Below are positions 21,450-29,998 of a stretch of 34,684 bases of DNA, in pieces. The position numbers and the translations under genes were made by a program. A model generated the notes under the pieces. The model searched no databases. It was not told the origin of the DNA and saw only the letters and a list, made by a program, of their open reading frames with translations. Source of the DNA: a virus. Numbering within the stretch: position 1 is the stretch's first letter; the number at the start of each line of letters is the position of its first letter. The stretch is taken from positions 1 to 34,684 of IMG/VR virus record IMGVR_UViG_3300006931_000023. One strand, written 5' to 3'.

Positions 21450-22046
21450 TTATCTCGCTCTTGTACAAGTCAAACTTGAAAATCGCATCGAAGGGGCGGT
21501 GGGCGAATAAGTTTGTTCTTGTTTTAAATAAATCGTTGTTGGACCTGAGAGTGAAACGCGGTACCTTGGAATGACTAAGGTCTGTCTGTCATTATTTCCG
21601 AAAGCAGCTGTAAAATTTGCGACGTTATAACCGCTCACATGATCCGTCGTTGTATTGGCGGAAAAACTAGAGATTGCAATCGAAACGTCAGTCCATCCCG
21701 CAACCCCTGGCCCTGATGTTATTCCTAAGGCTGAGCAGTCCCAAATACCCGCTGATAAAGTCGTGCTTACGATATTCGTATATTGAGTGCTTGTTCCCGC
21801 TGTAAAATTTGCTGTTGTAGCCGTGGACGCAAATTCGCCATAGGCTCCCTGTGTGTCAGTATTCGCTGAAATAGAGCCCTGAATAACAGCTGGAGTTGAA
21901 ATGACTATATTCGTGGCGTTCATGGTGATGTAATTGACTGAAGTATCCGTCGTATTAATAGCGATTTTTCCATTCCCAATCGAATTCACCGCGAAAGATA
22001 ATGTCGAGGTCAGTAAGATACTTCCTAAAAGTATTATTTTTCTCAT
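21450..22046 (-). CDS. Exported protein with Sec signal peptide (198 aa)
   Basis: It starts MRKIILLGSILLTSTLSFAV, a clear signal peptide. The rest is Ser/Thr-rich and beta-like (TNIVISTPAVIQGSIS, TDVSIAISSFSANTTTDH) with two cysteines. It sits within the virion module, where proteins are normally assembled in the cytoplasm, so a signal peptide is unusual. It may be a surface fibre exported before lysis, or a host-envelope modifier. It directly follows a second exported protein of similar style. Confidence 0.75.
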   Translation of the reverse strand: MRKIILLGSILLTSTLSFAVNSIGNGKIAINTTDTSVNYITMNATNIVISTPAVIQGSISANTDTQGAYGEFASTATTANFTAGTSTQYTNIVSTTLSAGIWDCSALGITSGPGVAGWTDVSIAISSFSANTTTDHVSGYNVANFTAAFGNNDRQTLVIPRYRVSLSGPTTIYLKQEQTYSPTAPSMRFSSLTCTRAR

Positions 22047-22049
22047 AAT

Positions 22050-23024
22050 TTATTTCCCACTCAACTGAATTATATATGCTTGAGTCAAATAGTTTCCTGA
22101 AGCGACTTTGCAAAGAATAATTCCTGTCGATGAACCTCCGCTTGAATAAGTACGGACAGCCGGAGATCCCAAATCATCATGTGATGAAATGACGAGCGGT
22201 GTTACCGTATAGAAACTTGTTCTTATTTCATCTGTAAAAGACAAAGTGCCCGCTGCGTCATGTCCTTCGATTGTGATCTGACAACTATATTGATCACATT
22301 CGGCAACCTGATTATTGGTTGTTGTTACGGAGCTCGTATAAATACCGACATTAACTGCTGAATTTGTTCCTGTGGCGGTCGCTGACCCTCCAGTAATCGT
22401 GTAAATATTGGCAATTGTTTTATCAAGGGGGAGCGGGAAGTCATGCTTATGAATCACAATTCCCGTCGAGCATCCTGCGCTAAATCCTAAATTGTCAACT
22501 GACGGCAAAAACATGCCAGAACCTGCGTCCGTTCCAAACACAAAACCTGGTAAACATGACGTTCCGTCTCCTGTTATGACTTGACGAGAAGCATTTACAC
22601 GAACCCCAACGCCGCCCCGTGAAACGAGAGCTACTGTATCGTCAGTATTTATTCTGACCCCCGAGGTTGTTGAGGTATTGGAAAAGAATTGAGGCTGTGT
22701 ATTTGATTCTGTGACAGAAATATTTGATGGGTATAAATTATTCACAATGATTGTTGAGACAGTAAGGTTTGTAATAGTTGAAGATGAAATGGTTTCGAGC
22801 CTGGTCACAGTTAAAGTCGATACGGTTAGATTTGAAATCGTGGAAGATGAAATCGTAGAACTTACCGTAAAGGTGGATACGTTCAAATTCCGAATGGTTC
22901 CGCTTTCAATATTAATCACGTAATTGTGATAGGTGCTTGTCGACGGAATATAAATCTGTGTCGCGGCCCGACCAACCATCGGCATTAAAAATAAGCTTAA
23001 ACTGAGTAATATTTTCTTCATCAT
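22050..23024 (-). CDS. Exported fibre-like protein with NLTVST repeats (324 aa)
   Basis: The start is ATG 23024, sharing ATGA with the upstream stop and following GGAG (ATG 23021 is also possible). A signal peptide (MMKKILLSLSLFLMPMVGRA) leads into three near-repeats (TIRNLNVSTFTV, TISNLTVSTLTV, TITNLTVSTIIV), as in beta-helical or coiled-coil fibre shafts. The C-terminal 200 residues are mixed beta with cysteines (AECDQYSCQI). It could be a receptor-binding fibre or an envelope protein. A frame starting at 23045 overlaps the previous gene and is less likely. Confidence 0.73.
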   Translation of the reverse strand: MMKKILLSLSLFLMPMVGRAATQIYIPSTSTYHNYVINIESGTIRNLNVSTFTVSSTISSSTISNLTVSTLTVTRLETISSSTITNLTVSTIIVNNLYPSNISVTESNTQPQFFSNTSTTSGVRINTDDTVALVSRGGVGVRVNASRQVITGDGTSCLPGFVFGTDAGSGMFLPSVDNLGFSAGCSTGIVIHKHDFPLPLDKTIANIYTITGGSATATGTNSAVNVGIYTSSVTTTNNQVAECDQYSCQITIEGHDAAGTLSFTDEIRTSFYTVTPLVISSHDDLGSPAVRTYSSGGSSTGIILCKVASGNYLTQAYIIQLSGK

Positions 23025-23446
23025 ATCTCCAAGAGTACGTACCAATTTGTCCCGTCAGCCACAATCATGCAAAGTTCATAAGGAAGACTTAAAGTCTTAT
23101 CTGCCGCCACACCGTCAATTAACTCTGAACCATTTCTGTGAAGTGTGATGTTATTTGTGGCCGCATTTCCGTTGATGTCTTTGATCATAAGCCATGTATT
23201 AATCGATGGGGCTGGTAGATTAATTGTAATTGCCAGGCTTGTTGTCGTTACCAAATACGTATGAGCGGTGGCCCCCGTAATGGGAGTGGTTGTCGCGGAG
23301 GTCAACGACATGAAATTTGACCCCGTTGAGGCGGCAGCCAAGGCGATCAGAAGTTGCGATAAATTGCCACTCCCTTGCGCCCAGCCTGTCTCCCCATAAA
23401 GGGGAGTAGGGTACGTTGTTCCGTTAACGACTACATTTGTGGGCAT
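23021..23446 (-). CDS. Fibre-tip-like structural protein (141 aa)
   Basis: The protein ends in a beta domain common at the tips of phage fibres: TINLPAPSINTWLMIKDING, then NITLHRNGSELIDG. It has no signal peptide. The stop shares ATGA with the next, exported protein, so the two products may be partners despite different localisation. Only weak ribosome-binding signals precede the start. Confidence 0.68.
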   Translation of the reverse strand: MPTNVVVNGTTYPTPLYGETGWAQGSGNLSQLLIALAAASTGSNFMSLTSATTTPITGATAHTYLVTTTSLAITINLPAPSINTWLMIKDINGNAATNNITLHRNGSELIDGVAADKTLSLPYELCMIVADGTNWYVLLEI

Positions 23447-23449
23447 ATT

Positions 23450-24007
23450 TTATAATCCGTGCGAAATAACGCCTTTGGTTCCGTCTGTCCCGCCTGTCAA
23501 AGCAGATCCGACCGTAATCGTACCGCCTGTCGATGATAGCGTAATTAAGTTTCCAATCGTGCCAGGAACAAGGGAAGCGATTGTAACAACGGCACCGCTG
23601 GAGGTTGCTTGAACTACTTTATTTAAGGTCGTAAGGGCATTAATCGTCGTGACTGCATTGGCTGCTGTAATGGTGTCCGTTCCACCGACTTTGAATTGAA
23701 CGCTTGTCGGAGTGCCATTGGTTGCTGTGATGGTCACGCCTCCAATAACCAAAGTGTTCGTATTAACAACAGAGGCAAACGTCGCGGTCCCTTTTGCGTA
23801 AACACCACCCTGGATCACTTGCCAGTTAGAACTATAAATGCCTCTCTGTAAGTCATTAAAAAACTGAGTCAATTTGTTTTGTGTGACGCTGCTATTGCCT
23901 GCAATAGGAAGTAAGGTCACGGCTGGGAAATTCGCATTTGTCTGAAGCACGATCGTCATGACTTTAACCCCTGTCCCAAGCGGAATTGTTGGTGAAGAAA
24001 CGCCCAT
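23450..24007 (-). CDS. Capsid-associated structural protein (185 aa), possibly head fibre or decoration
   Basis: The N-terminal 70 residues are mixed, including LTQFFNDLQRGIYSSNWQV. The C-terminal 110 residues form a beta domain with the recurrent pattern VIGGVTITATNG, AVTTINALT, VTIASLVPGTIGNLITL and LTGGTDGTK, found on many phage structural proteins. The position directly after the capsid gene and AAGGAG before the ATG suggest a decoration or head-fibre role. A related-looking pattern occurs inside the tail nozzle. Confidence 0.68.
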   Translation of the reverse strand: MGVSSPTIPLGTGVKVMTIVLQTNANFPAVTLLPIAGNSSVTQNKLTQFFNDLQRGIYSSNWQVIQGGVYAKGTATFASVVNTNTLVIGGVTITATNGTPTSVQFKVGGTDTITAANAVTTINALTTLNKVVQATSSGAVVTIASLVPGTIGNLITLSSTGGTITVGSALTGGTDGTKGVISHGL

Positions 24008-24031
24008 ATAAAATCTCCTTTAGATAGCCGC

Positions 24032-24061
24032 ACCCCGCGGACTATTAAAGTCCTGCGGGGT
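24032..24061. other. Stable hairpin between capsid gene and the next gene
   Basis: ACCCCGCGGAC (24032-24042) pairs with GTCC-T-GCGGGGT (24050-24061), an 11-bp stem with one bulged T and a seven-base loop. On the coding minus strand no T-tract follows, so it is more likely to block 3' decay of capsid mRNA or moderate read-through than to terminate. In the plus direction it is followed by TTTT. Confidence 0.6.
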
Positions 24062-24079
24062 TTTGGCTTGAATTAATTC

Positions 24080-25387
24080 TTAAACGTTAACAATGTTCTT
24101 CAAGAATACTCCATGTGCAGGAGCTTCCAAGAAGATCGCCTGATTGGCGTAACAACGTAATTCGTAAGCAGCATAAGTCTGGGACTGCACGAAAAAGTCG
24201 CCTGGCATACCAGGGAGCGTGTTCGTGACATTTTCGACTGGACCCATACGAATGAGTTCGTCATCCGGGAATATCATGGCCTCTCCTTGGTGCATGAAGA
24301 TATGAACTTGGATCGTGTTCACACCGTTCGGACCAAAGAATTGAAGCTTTTTAAACCCATTTTTTCCCTTATCGCTATCGTAAGAGCTGTCATACATCCG
24401 CGCCCCTGCCTGTTCGTCGATGAGGTTGGCGAAGGTATTCGGGCTGATCAATGTCGTTGAATCAGAATCAAGACCTCGGTTCACACCCAAAGCAATGGCT
24501 GCTTGGAGTTTTCCGAAGGTCAGCTGAGTGCTAGCCACGTCATAAATATTCGACTGCCAGAGTGAATAGGTCGACATATTAATATTGAAGAGTTGGCCAG
24601 AGGTCGTGGAGAGAATAGCTCTCAGACCCAACATCGAATTTCCAAAAGACGAATTCCAGTAAATATCCAATGTCGTTGAGCTAAGCGCATTTAAGGCTGT
24701 AATACCCGTTGCGCTTCCTGTAACCGTGATGGTTCCACCAACTGTCGAAGAAGCGGGGACGACGTTTAAAGCGGTGATTGTGAAGATTGAATCTGCACCA
24801 CTCGAAACAAGTGTTCCTGCGTTATAAAACACGATCTGGGAATTTTCCATACCTGAAAATACAGCAGGGGCCCATGTTGCGTAATTAATCGTAACGACCT
24901 GAGTTGTTGCGTTTGTGTTGGTTGAGGTTGTCTGTTGAGCCAATGAATTTCCTGTGCTTGGGGACGAACCACCTCCATACAAAAGGTCCAGTTCCAAGAA
25001 TTTTGAGGTTGCTTTGACCAAGTTCTTAACAATAAGGCTTGTTGCTTCTGCAAAGGATTGTTTTCCACCTTTGGCCGCTTTGGCCGCTGCGTCATAAGCC
25101 AAAAGGTCGCGGTGAGTAATAGCGGACCCTTGAACCTGAGCATCTCCGAGTTGCGAGGCAATGGCATTCACCAAAGTTACGACTCCAACACCCCAAGTGG
25201 CGCCCGTGGGAAGTGCCAAGACGACGGGTTGATGGTATTTGTTTCCTTCGCGTTGTTCTTTGGAAACAAAGTTGTCCATTTTTAAGAGGACATCAGAATC
25301 AGGAACTAAGTCTTTAATCTTATCGGCGTATACTTCCTTATATAGGCCGTTTAGCGTAGTAGTTGTTTCAATAGATGACTGTGCCAT
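24080..25387 (-). CDS. Major capsid protein with Ig-like insertion
   Basis: The 435-residue protein has features of HK97-fold podovirus capsids: LNGLYKEVYADKIKDLVPDS at the N-terminus, KQSFAEATSLIVKNLVKAT, and a C-terminal domain with LISPNTFANLIDEQAG and GFKKLQFFGPNGVNTI. About residues 165-245 contain a Thr/Ser-rich beta segment (TSTNTNATTQVVTIN, TVGGTITVTGSATG) that looks like an inserted or surface Ig-like domain. AAGGAG precedes the ATG. It follows the scaffold gene, the usual order. It should form the icosahedral shell. Confidence 0.82.
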   Translation of the reverse strand: MAQSSIETTTTLNGLYKEVYADKIKDLVPDSDVLLKMDNFVSKEQREGNKYHQPVVLALPTGATWGVGVVTLVNAIASQLGDAQVQGSAITHRDLLAYDAAAKAAKGGKQSFAEATSLIVKNLVKATSKFLELDLLYGGGSSPSTGNSLAQQTTSTNTNATTQVVTINYATWAPAVFSGMENSQIVFYNAGTLVSSGADSIFTITALNVVPASSTVGGTITVTGSATGITALNALSSTTLDIYWNSSFGNSMLGLRAILSTTSGQLFNINMSTYSLWQSNIYDVASTQLTFGKLQAAIALGVNRGLDSDSTTLISPNTFANLIDEQAGARMYDSSYDSDKGKNGFKKLQFFGPNGVNTIQVHIFMHQGEAMIFPDDELIRMGPVENVTNTLPGMPGDFFVQSQTYAAYELRCYANQAIFLEAPAHGVFLKNIVNV

Positions 25388-25409
25388 TTTGTTGGCTCCT
25401 TTAATTTAT

Positions 25410-25437
25410 TTTATAGATATCTAAACGGCAGAGTCTA
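25410..25437 (-). promoter_or_regulatory. Possible capsid-gene promoter
   Basis: In the 96-base gap between scaffold and capsid genes the minus strand has TAGACT (25437-25432), a 16-base spacer and TATAAA (25415-25410), about 23 bases ahead of the capsid ATG. The match is 4 of 6 and 5 of 6. An extra promoter would suit the high demand for capsid protein and the terminator upstream of the scaffold gene. Confidence 0.3.
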
Positions 25438-25483
25438 TTTACGACATGGGATATTCAAGAAACGAAGTCCCATTTAATGCAAA

Positions 25484-26419
25484 TTATTCGATAATTCCCC
25501 GTTCTAAGTTTCGTAACCATTTTTTACGTTCTGCCGGACTCCTTTCTTTCTCTTTTCTAGACCGGGCCGGACGTGGAGCGCTGGGATCTGTTGGAAGCGA
25601 ATCCTTTTTATCCAACGCTTTCATCAAAGCCTTGTTAATGACTTGAGGCGTTTCGCCATCCAACATCGTTAAAATGTTATCAACCGTCCCTTTACCCAAA
25701 ACGGACTTTACTTGAGTCACAAAGTCAGCCTGGACCAACTTACAGCAGTTATCAAAATCAGGATGTTTTCCGGCCCGAACGTACAAACGTGCCTTTTCCA
25801 TGACTTGACGGACAATATAGTCATCGACAGGCAGACCGCTAGCAAGGACTGATTTACCCAGAGCCGTTCGGTACACTTCTTTTATGCTGGCAATGTTGGC
25901 CGCTTCTTCTTGTTCTTTTTGGGCGCGTTCTCTTTCCGCTTTCTCAGCCCTAAGAGACTCTGCTTCTTTTTTTGATTCAAGAAGTTCACGATCTTTTGGA
26001 TCCATGAGCGAAGGTTTGACCTCATTTTCATAAATCCACCTCTTAACGCTTTCTACCAACTTAGGCTTTTTAGAATTCAAGGCAGCCATTAGAAGCGCTT
26101 CTTGTTTCGATTCATCAAACTTCAAATCAGGATGATTGAGTAACTCAAATAGTTGATTTGGGTCTTGTACCTTAGAGACAAAATTGTTTAAAGCTTTCTC
26201 GTACCGATCCGCATCACTGACCCGCTTCTCAAGTCCAATTGACTTCTGGGCCCGTTCTTGTAACCAAGACTCGCCCCGTTTCTCAATGCGTCCGTCAGGG
26301 AATTTGATGTCATAGGTCCGCTCTCCAGGTTTTGGTGCGTTTGGATCTATAGGCGCAACTTTGGCGGCGCCGTCTCCTACTACAGTTTCTGCGGTATTGA
26401 CCGCGACTTGTTCAGACAT
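25484..26419 (-). CDS. Capsid scaffolding protein
   Basis: The 311-residue protein is highly charged and mostly helical, with an acidic/basic coiled coil (LLESKKEAESLRAEKAERER) in the middle and a basic C-terminal tail (PARSRKEKERSPAERKKWLR). That tail is the usual capsid-binding region of scaffolds. Position directly before the capsid gene supports the call. AAAGGAG precedes the ATG. The N-terminal 60 residues (YDIKFPDGRIEKRGESWLQ) may be a small folded domain. Confidence 0.78.
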   Translation of the reverse strand: MSEQVAVNTAETVVGDGAAKVAPIDPNAPKPGERTYDIKFPDGRIEKRGESWLQERAQKSIGLEKRVSDADRYEKALNNFVSKVQDPNQLFELLNHPDLKFDESKQEALLMAALNSKKPKLVESVKRWIYENEVKPSLMDPKDRELLESKKEAESLRAEKAERERAQKEQEEAANIASIKEVYRTALGKSVLASGLPVDDYIVRQVMEKARLYVRAGKHPDFDNCCKLVQADFVTQVKSVLGKGTVDNILTMLDGETPQVINKALMKALDKKDSLPTDPSAPRPARSRKEKERSPAERKKWLRNLERGIIE

Positions 26420-26445
26420 AGTGTCTCCTTTTATTTAAGTCCAAC

Positions 26446-26486
26446 AAAAAAGGGGTTGTCACCCGCGTTAACGGATAACAACCCCT
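26446..26486 (-). terminator. Internal terminator ahead of the scaffold/capsid genes
   Basis: On the minus strand AGGGGTTGT (26486-26478) pairs perfectly with ACAACCCCT (26459-26451) around an 18-base loop and is followed by TTTTTT. It lies between an exported-protein gene and the scaffold gene in the middle of the late operon, preceded by a GC-rich stretch with a small GGGG/CCCC hairpin near 26527-26540. Scaffold/capsid expression must come from read-through, antitermination or a local promoter. Confidence 0.85.
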
Positions 26487-26556
26487 AAAAGTTGGTACTG
26501 CTTTCGGTGGCGTTTTAGGCACCCAAGGGGAGCAACCCCCGCCCGTTTAAATTAAG

Positions 26557-26934
26557 TTATTGTGGATTGCGGCTTGACGAACCCGTCGATAAGAAAACGC
26601 TCGTCCAAGCAGCGGGACCCGTTCCTGTCGAAACAACAATCGGCGTATTTGTGCAGTTACTGCAAAACACAATCTGGCCGGTCGTATTCGGTGTTAAAGC
26701 TTGAATCTGAGCCAAGGTTCTGACCCACAGAGTCAAAGGCGCGCCGCCAGATTGCACAACCGCTCCGCCTGAAGAACCAATTTGAACGGGCTGACCAACG
26801 GTCGAGGTGGTGTCATCCGGTGTGACCCATGCTCCGCCTGTCGAGGTTCCCCAATTGTATTGGTTTGCAGCATACACACTTACTCCGATCAACGTAACAA
26901 GCGTGAGTCCTACGAATAACAGTATCTTTTTCAT
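26557..26934 (-). CDS. Exported protein with Sec signal peptide (125 aa)
   Basis: It starts MKKILLFVGLTLVTLIGVSV then YAANQYNWG, a clear signal peptide. The mature part is short, Gly/Thr/Val-rich, with a cysteine pair (FCSNCTN) and a WTSVFLSTGSSS end that resembles phage fibre/host-surface domains. It is paired with the next exported gene between portal and scaffold. No family is recognised. Confidence 0.73.
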   Translation of the reverse strand: MKKILLFVGLTLVTLIGVSVYAANQYNWGTSTGGAWVTPDDTTSTVGQPVQIGSSGGAVVQSGGAPLTLWVRTLAQIQALTPNTTGQIVFCSNCTNTPIVVSTGTGPAAWTSVFLSTGSSSRNPQ

Positions 26935-26949
26935 TTTATTTGAATCTCC

Positions 26950-27336
26950 TTATTTAGATCTAAAAACAGAAATTGATGCACTTGAATTTGTATTGACAGC
27001 ACCCCAAAGGTCGCCAGCGAAAGGACTATTGACTCCATCTGGTGACCAAATAACAGGCGTCGCATTCGCTGGTGTTCCTGGGATTCCGAACGAATTGGTG
27101 AATGAAACAGTTGTGTTGGAGGTTGCTACAAAGATCGTAAAGGTCGAGGTATTCACAATCCAGTTTCGTTGAATCCCTGATTCTCTCGTTAAGATATGGG
27201 TCGGAGAGTTCGTGCTGGTCGCAACCGTTAAGGTCCGCGTATCGTTACTGAAAGTCAGCGAATTGTCCGGTGGATTCCAAGCCAAGGCAAAGTTTGTATA
27301 GACGGTCATGATGGTAAAGAAGAGTAACTTTTTCAT
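26950..27336 (-). CDS. Exported protein with Sec signal peptide (128 aa)
   Basis: It starts MKKLLFFTIMTVYTNFALAW, a signal peptide, one base after the portal stop and with AGGAG ahead. The mature part is Ser/Thr/Asn-rich beta (TRTLTVATSTNSPTHIL, STFTIFVATSNTTVSF). Its position inside the head gene cluster is unexpected for an exported protein. It probably acts with the neighbouring exported protein; the role is unknown. Confidence 0.73.
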   Translation of the reverse strand: MKKLLFFTIMTVYTNFALAWNPPDNSLTFSNDTRTLTVATSTNSPTHILTRESGIQRNWIVNTSTFTIFVATSNTTVSFTNSFGIPGTPANATPVIWSPDGVNSPFAGDLWGAVNTNSSASISVFRSK

Positions 27337-29361
27337 TTAAGCTCCTACGGGCTGTGGAATCTGATGCGGCATTCCATTTGAATTTGGTACGGGTAAATTT
27401 TGAGGTGGAATTGTTTCACGTGAAATCGTGGGAGCTGGTCCAGCGCCATGGTTCATGGTTGGTGGCGGCGGAGGCGGTGGAAGAACTGGAATCTTCATAA
27501 GTGCGCAAATCTCAGGTGACGTGGCCGATAATTGTTTCCAAAGCTGTTTATGCTGTTCAACAAAATCTTGAACGGATTGGATGACGTTCATGTCCATTCT
27601 GGCATCTAAGTTTGAAAGAACTGACATTCCCTCTAAGATGAAAAGTGGGTGATTATCATAGATTGACGCGACTACTTTCTCGCCATCACGAAGCTTTTCT
27701 TTGATTTCTCTAATCAGTCGCATGGTTGCTTCTTCTGATTCTAAAACAGGTTCCAAAGCGCCCGTCTCGACCACTTCAAAATATTGTTGCGGGGTAATCA
27801 AACCTTTATTTAGGAAGGACTCTGCAATCTGTGAACGTCCACTGGTCGTTTGAGCCAATGGGTTTCCATAACGGATAATGACTTTATCGATCTTGTTGAT
27901 GTCATCTTTAGAATACTTCTTTTTGGCGTACTTATTATTCGCCGAGAGCGTCATTCCTTCACGTTCAAGTGTTTTGTCTCCTAAATCAGGGAAGGCGAAG
28001 TCTTGTAGGTTATGAATGGTTGCGGTCCCGACTTGTTCTGCCAGTCTGACGTAACCCTTCTGGAGATCTGAATTAAATTGAATAGAGTTTGAGGTCATGA
28101 GAGCCAAAGCCTCACCTGAGACTTGGCCTTTGAGTGTCAAATCAGGATTCCCACGAACCACCTCATTAATTCCGTAGATCGTACCCATATCAGAAACGGT
28201 TTGTTTAATAAAGTTAAACGTCTCGGGAGGGCTTGAGGTTAACTGTAAGGCCTTGGGCATCCCCGCTCCTCCAGCTATTGTGGCGTCCCATTCTATGACG
28301 TTAAGACCTCCATAAAGATTTTCCCAAGAGATGCTGGACCCTTTGGCAATGGCGATATTCTGGACTGAGAAGGTTAATTGATTTGTGACTATAGCTGAGC
28401 AAAGGCGGTCGATTGTTTCTTGTAGAGGAAGGAGGTCAAAGGCTCTGGAATAAGCGTAAGGCGAACCCCATAGCTCGCGTGTGGCCATTCGGAATAGTGG
28501 AATCTCACGGTAAGCTAGTTTCCCATCTGAAAGAATAATTGTGTCATCGATAAATTTGGTGAAACGTCCTTGAGGGATGGCGGCGGTCTTCTTATGAAAG
28601 AAATAGTAAACGGGAATAATGTCTGAGCTTTCCGATATCGTATAGGTTAATTGAGTGTCGCCCAAACCGCTGCCACAATATAAAGATATGATGTCGTCAG
28701 ACCAATCAGGATACTCAGCAGCCACTTCGTACTTATTTTCCCACTTACGTAAACAAATCCAAGAGTGTAGGCTATGATCAGGTAAAGTAGTGTCGACCAC
28801 AATATCAAAGGGGCTCCAGACTCGATACTCATTGTCTCCTTCCTTTATTTCTTGTTTTTCGCCGTTCTCGTCTGCTTTAAAAGCGATTGTTCTCCCTAGG
28901 TTTTTGTTCCAAAGAACCGATACATAGCTTTCTCCAAAGACTTGTTGCATGTCTGTTGCGTTACGGAGGACGCCATCTAAATCCATGTCTGATCTATTGG
29001 CGTAGGTGTATAGAATTCCTTTGGATAGTTTGATCTGGTCTAAGGCCTCAGAGTCCGAGACGGTCGCTTGAGGTTCGTAAGAGAGTTTCTGTTGGCAGAC
29101 CATGTTCGTCGCATGGGTGATGAGGTTTGAATAGTGGTTGACGTAGGTGTTGGTGAGTTCGCCTTCTTGACCTGAATGGTATAAGGCGCCTTTCATGATA
29201 AAGCCTTGATAGAATTTAAAATAAGAGTTGCGGTACAGGTTGACCCGTCCTGTCCTATTCATTTCCTTATAATAGGCCTCGATATGGTCTACAACCCCAT
29301 TAACGCAGTCTGTCACCTCTTCAGAGGCGGCGAAATATTCTTTGGACTTCTTGGCCTGCAT
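27337..29361 (-). CDS. Portal protein
   Basis: The 674-residue protein lies between terminase and scaffold/capsid genes, as portals do. It has the expected long mixed N-terminal domain (NSYFKFYQGFIMKGALYHSG), a wing/clip region (RVWSPFDIVVDTTLPDHS), a helical crown-type region (TSSPPETFNFIKQTVSDMG, GQVSGEALALMTSN) and a Pro-rich C-terminus (PVLPPPPPPPTMNHG). It forms the dodecameric DNA channel and docking site for terminase. The start follows GGATTA. Length is within the podovirus range. Confidence 0.82.
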   Translation of the reverse strand: MQAKKSKEYFAASEEVTDCVNGVVDHIEAYYKEMNRTGRVNLYRNSYFKFYQGFIMKGALYHSGQEGELTNTYVNHYSNLITHATNMVCQQKLSYEPQATVSDSEALDQIKLSKGILYTYANRSDMDLDGVLRNATDMQQVFGESYVSVLWNKNLGRTIAFKADENGEKQEIKEGDNEYRVWSPFDIVVDTTLPDHSLHSWICLRKWENKYEVAAEYPDWSDDIISLYCGSGLGDTQLTYTISESSDIIPVYYFFHKKTAAIPQGRFTKFIDDTIILSDGKLAYREIPLFRMATRELWGSPYAYSRAFDLLPLQETIDRLCSAIVTNQLTFSVQNIAIAKGSSISWENLYGGLNVIEWDATIAGGAGMPKALQLTSSPPETFNFIKQTVSDMGTIYGINEVVRGNPDLTLKGQVSGEALALMTSNSIQFNSDLQKGYVRLAEQVGTATIHNLQDFAFPDLGDKTLEREGMTLSANNKYAKKKYSKDDINKIDKVIIRYGNPLAQTTSGRSQIAESFLNKGLITPQQYFEVVETGALEPVLESEEATMRLIREIKEKLRDGEKVVASIYDNHPLFILEGMSVLSNLDARMDMNVIQSVQDFVEQHKQLWKQLSATSPEICALMKIPVLPPPPPPPTMNHGAGPAPTISRETIPPQNLPVPNSNGMPHQIPQPVGA

Positions 29362-29375
29362 TAATCCAATTGAGC

Positions 29376-29702
29376 TTATTTATTTGATCCTGTGGGCTGG
29401 GCTGGACGTGTAGCAAACGGTGTCATGGTGTCAATGACAGATGCTACTCTGGTCTTAATATTGGCTTGGTTCTTGATCGTGCTGATTTCTTCTTTTAACT
29501 TAACAACCTCAGACTCTAAATATGTCGTGTGAGCCTGAATCGCACCTACCTCGTTATCCACATTAATACATCTTTTAGAGCGTTCGCTTAAAATAGCAAT
29601 TGATGCAGCGAATCCGTCGAAACGCTTATTCACCTCCTCAACCGTCATCTTCTCAGGGAAGTGCTTTTCTACCCAAGTGCCGATGCGTGTGAAGATATTC
29701 AA
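29376..29702 (-). CDS. Coiled-coil protein, TTG start (108 aa)
   Basis: The start is TTG at 29702-29700, overlapping the upstream stop as TTGA. The product (MNIFTRIGTWVEKHFPEKMT) continues as a helix with a predicted coiled coil (YLESEVVKLKEEISTIKNQ) and a Pro/Thr-rich end. It precedes the portal gene; a packaging or head-assembly accessory role is possible but not shown. Confidence 0.66.
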   Translation of the reverse strand: MNIFTRIGTWVEKHFPEKMTVEEVNKRFDGFAASIAILSERSKRCINVDNEVGAIQAHTTYLESEVVKLKEEISTIKNQANIKTRVASVIDTMTPFATRPAQPTGSNK

Positions 29703-29998
29703 GGCTTTTTAATAGGTGGTGTGGCGGGTTTTGGGGATAGGGGAGCAACCGCAGGCTTAGGTGGCGCAACAGGAACCACAGGTTTTTGCGGAATAATGGG
29801 GGCCACTGGCTTGGGAACCACTTTGCCATCGTTGTATTCCATGATGATCGGGTCGCCATAAGAATTTGGGAGTGATACTTTAATACCCCATTTCTCGACT
29901 AAATCTTTTACATCTTTCTGTGTGGGGTTTAGGTTTGCGTACTTATCCCCTTTCAAAACAAACGTTACATTAAAGGAATGATCTTCATATCTACCCAT
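29699..29998 (-). CDS. Hypothetical protein with Pro/Ala/Lys-rich tail (99 aa)
   Basis: About 60 residues of mixed sequence (MGRYEDHSFNVTFVLKGDKY) are followed by a tail with repeated PKP, PKPxV and PVxP units that should be extended and flexible. GGAGG precedes the ATG, and the gene overlaps its neighbours by a few bases. Such tails often connect or tether proteins; the function is unknown. Confidence 0.66.
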   Translation of the reverse strand: MGRYEDHSFNVTFVLKGDKYANLNPTQKDVKDLVEKWGIKVSLPNSYGDPIIMEYNDGKVVPKPVAPIIPQKPVVPVAPPKPAVAPLSPKPATPPIKKP

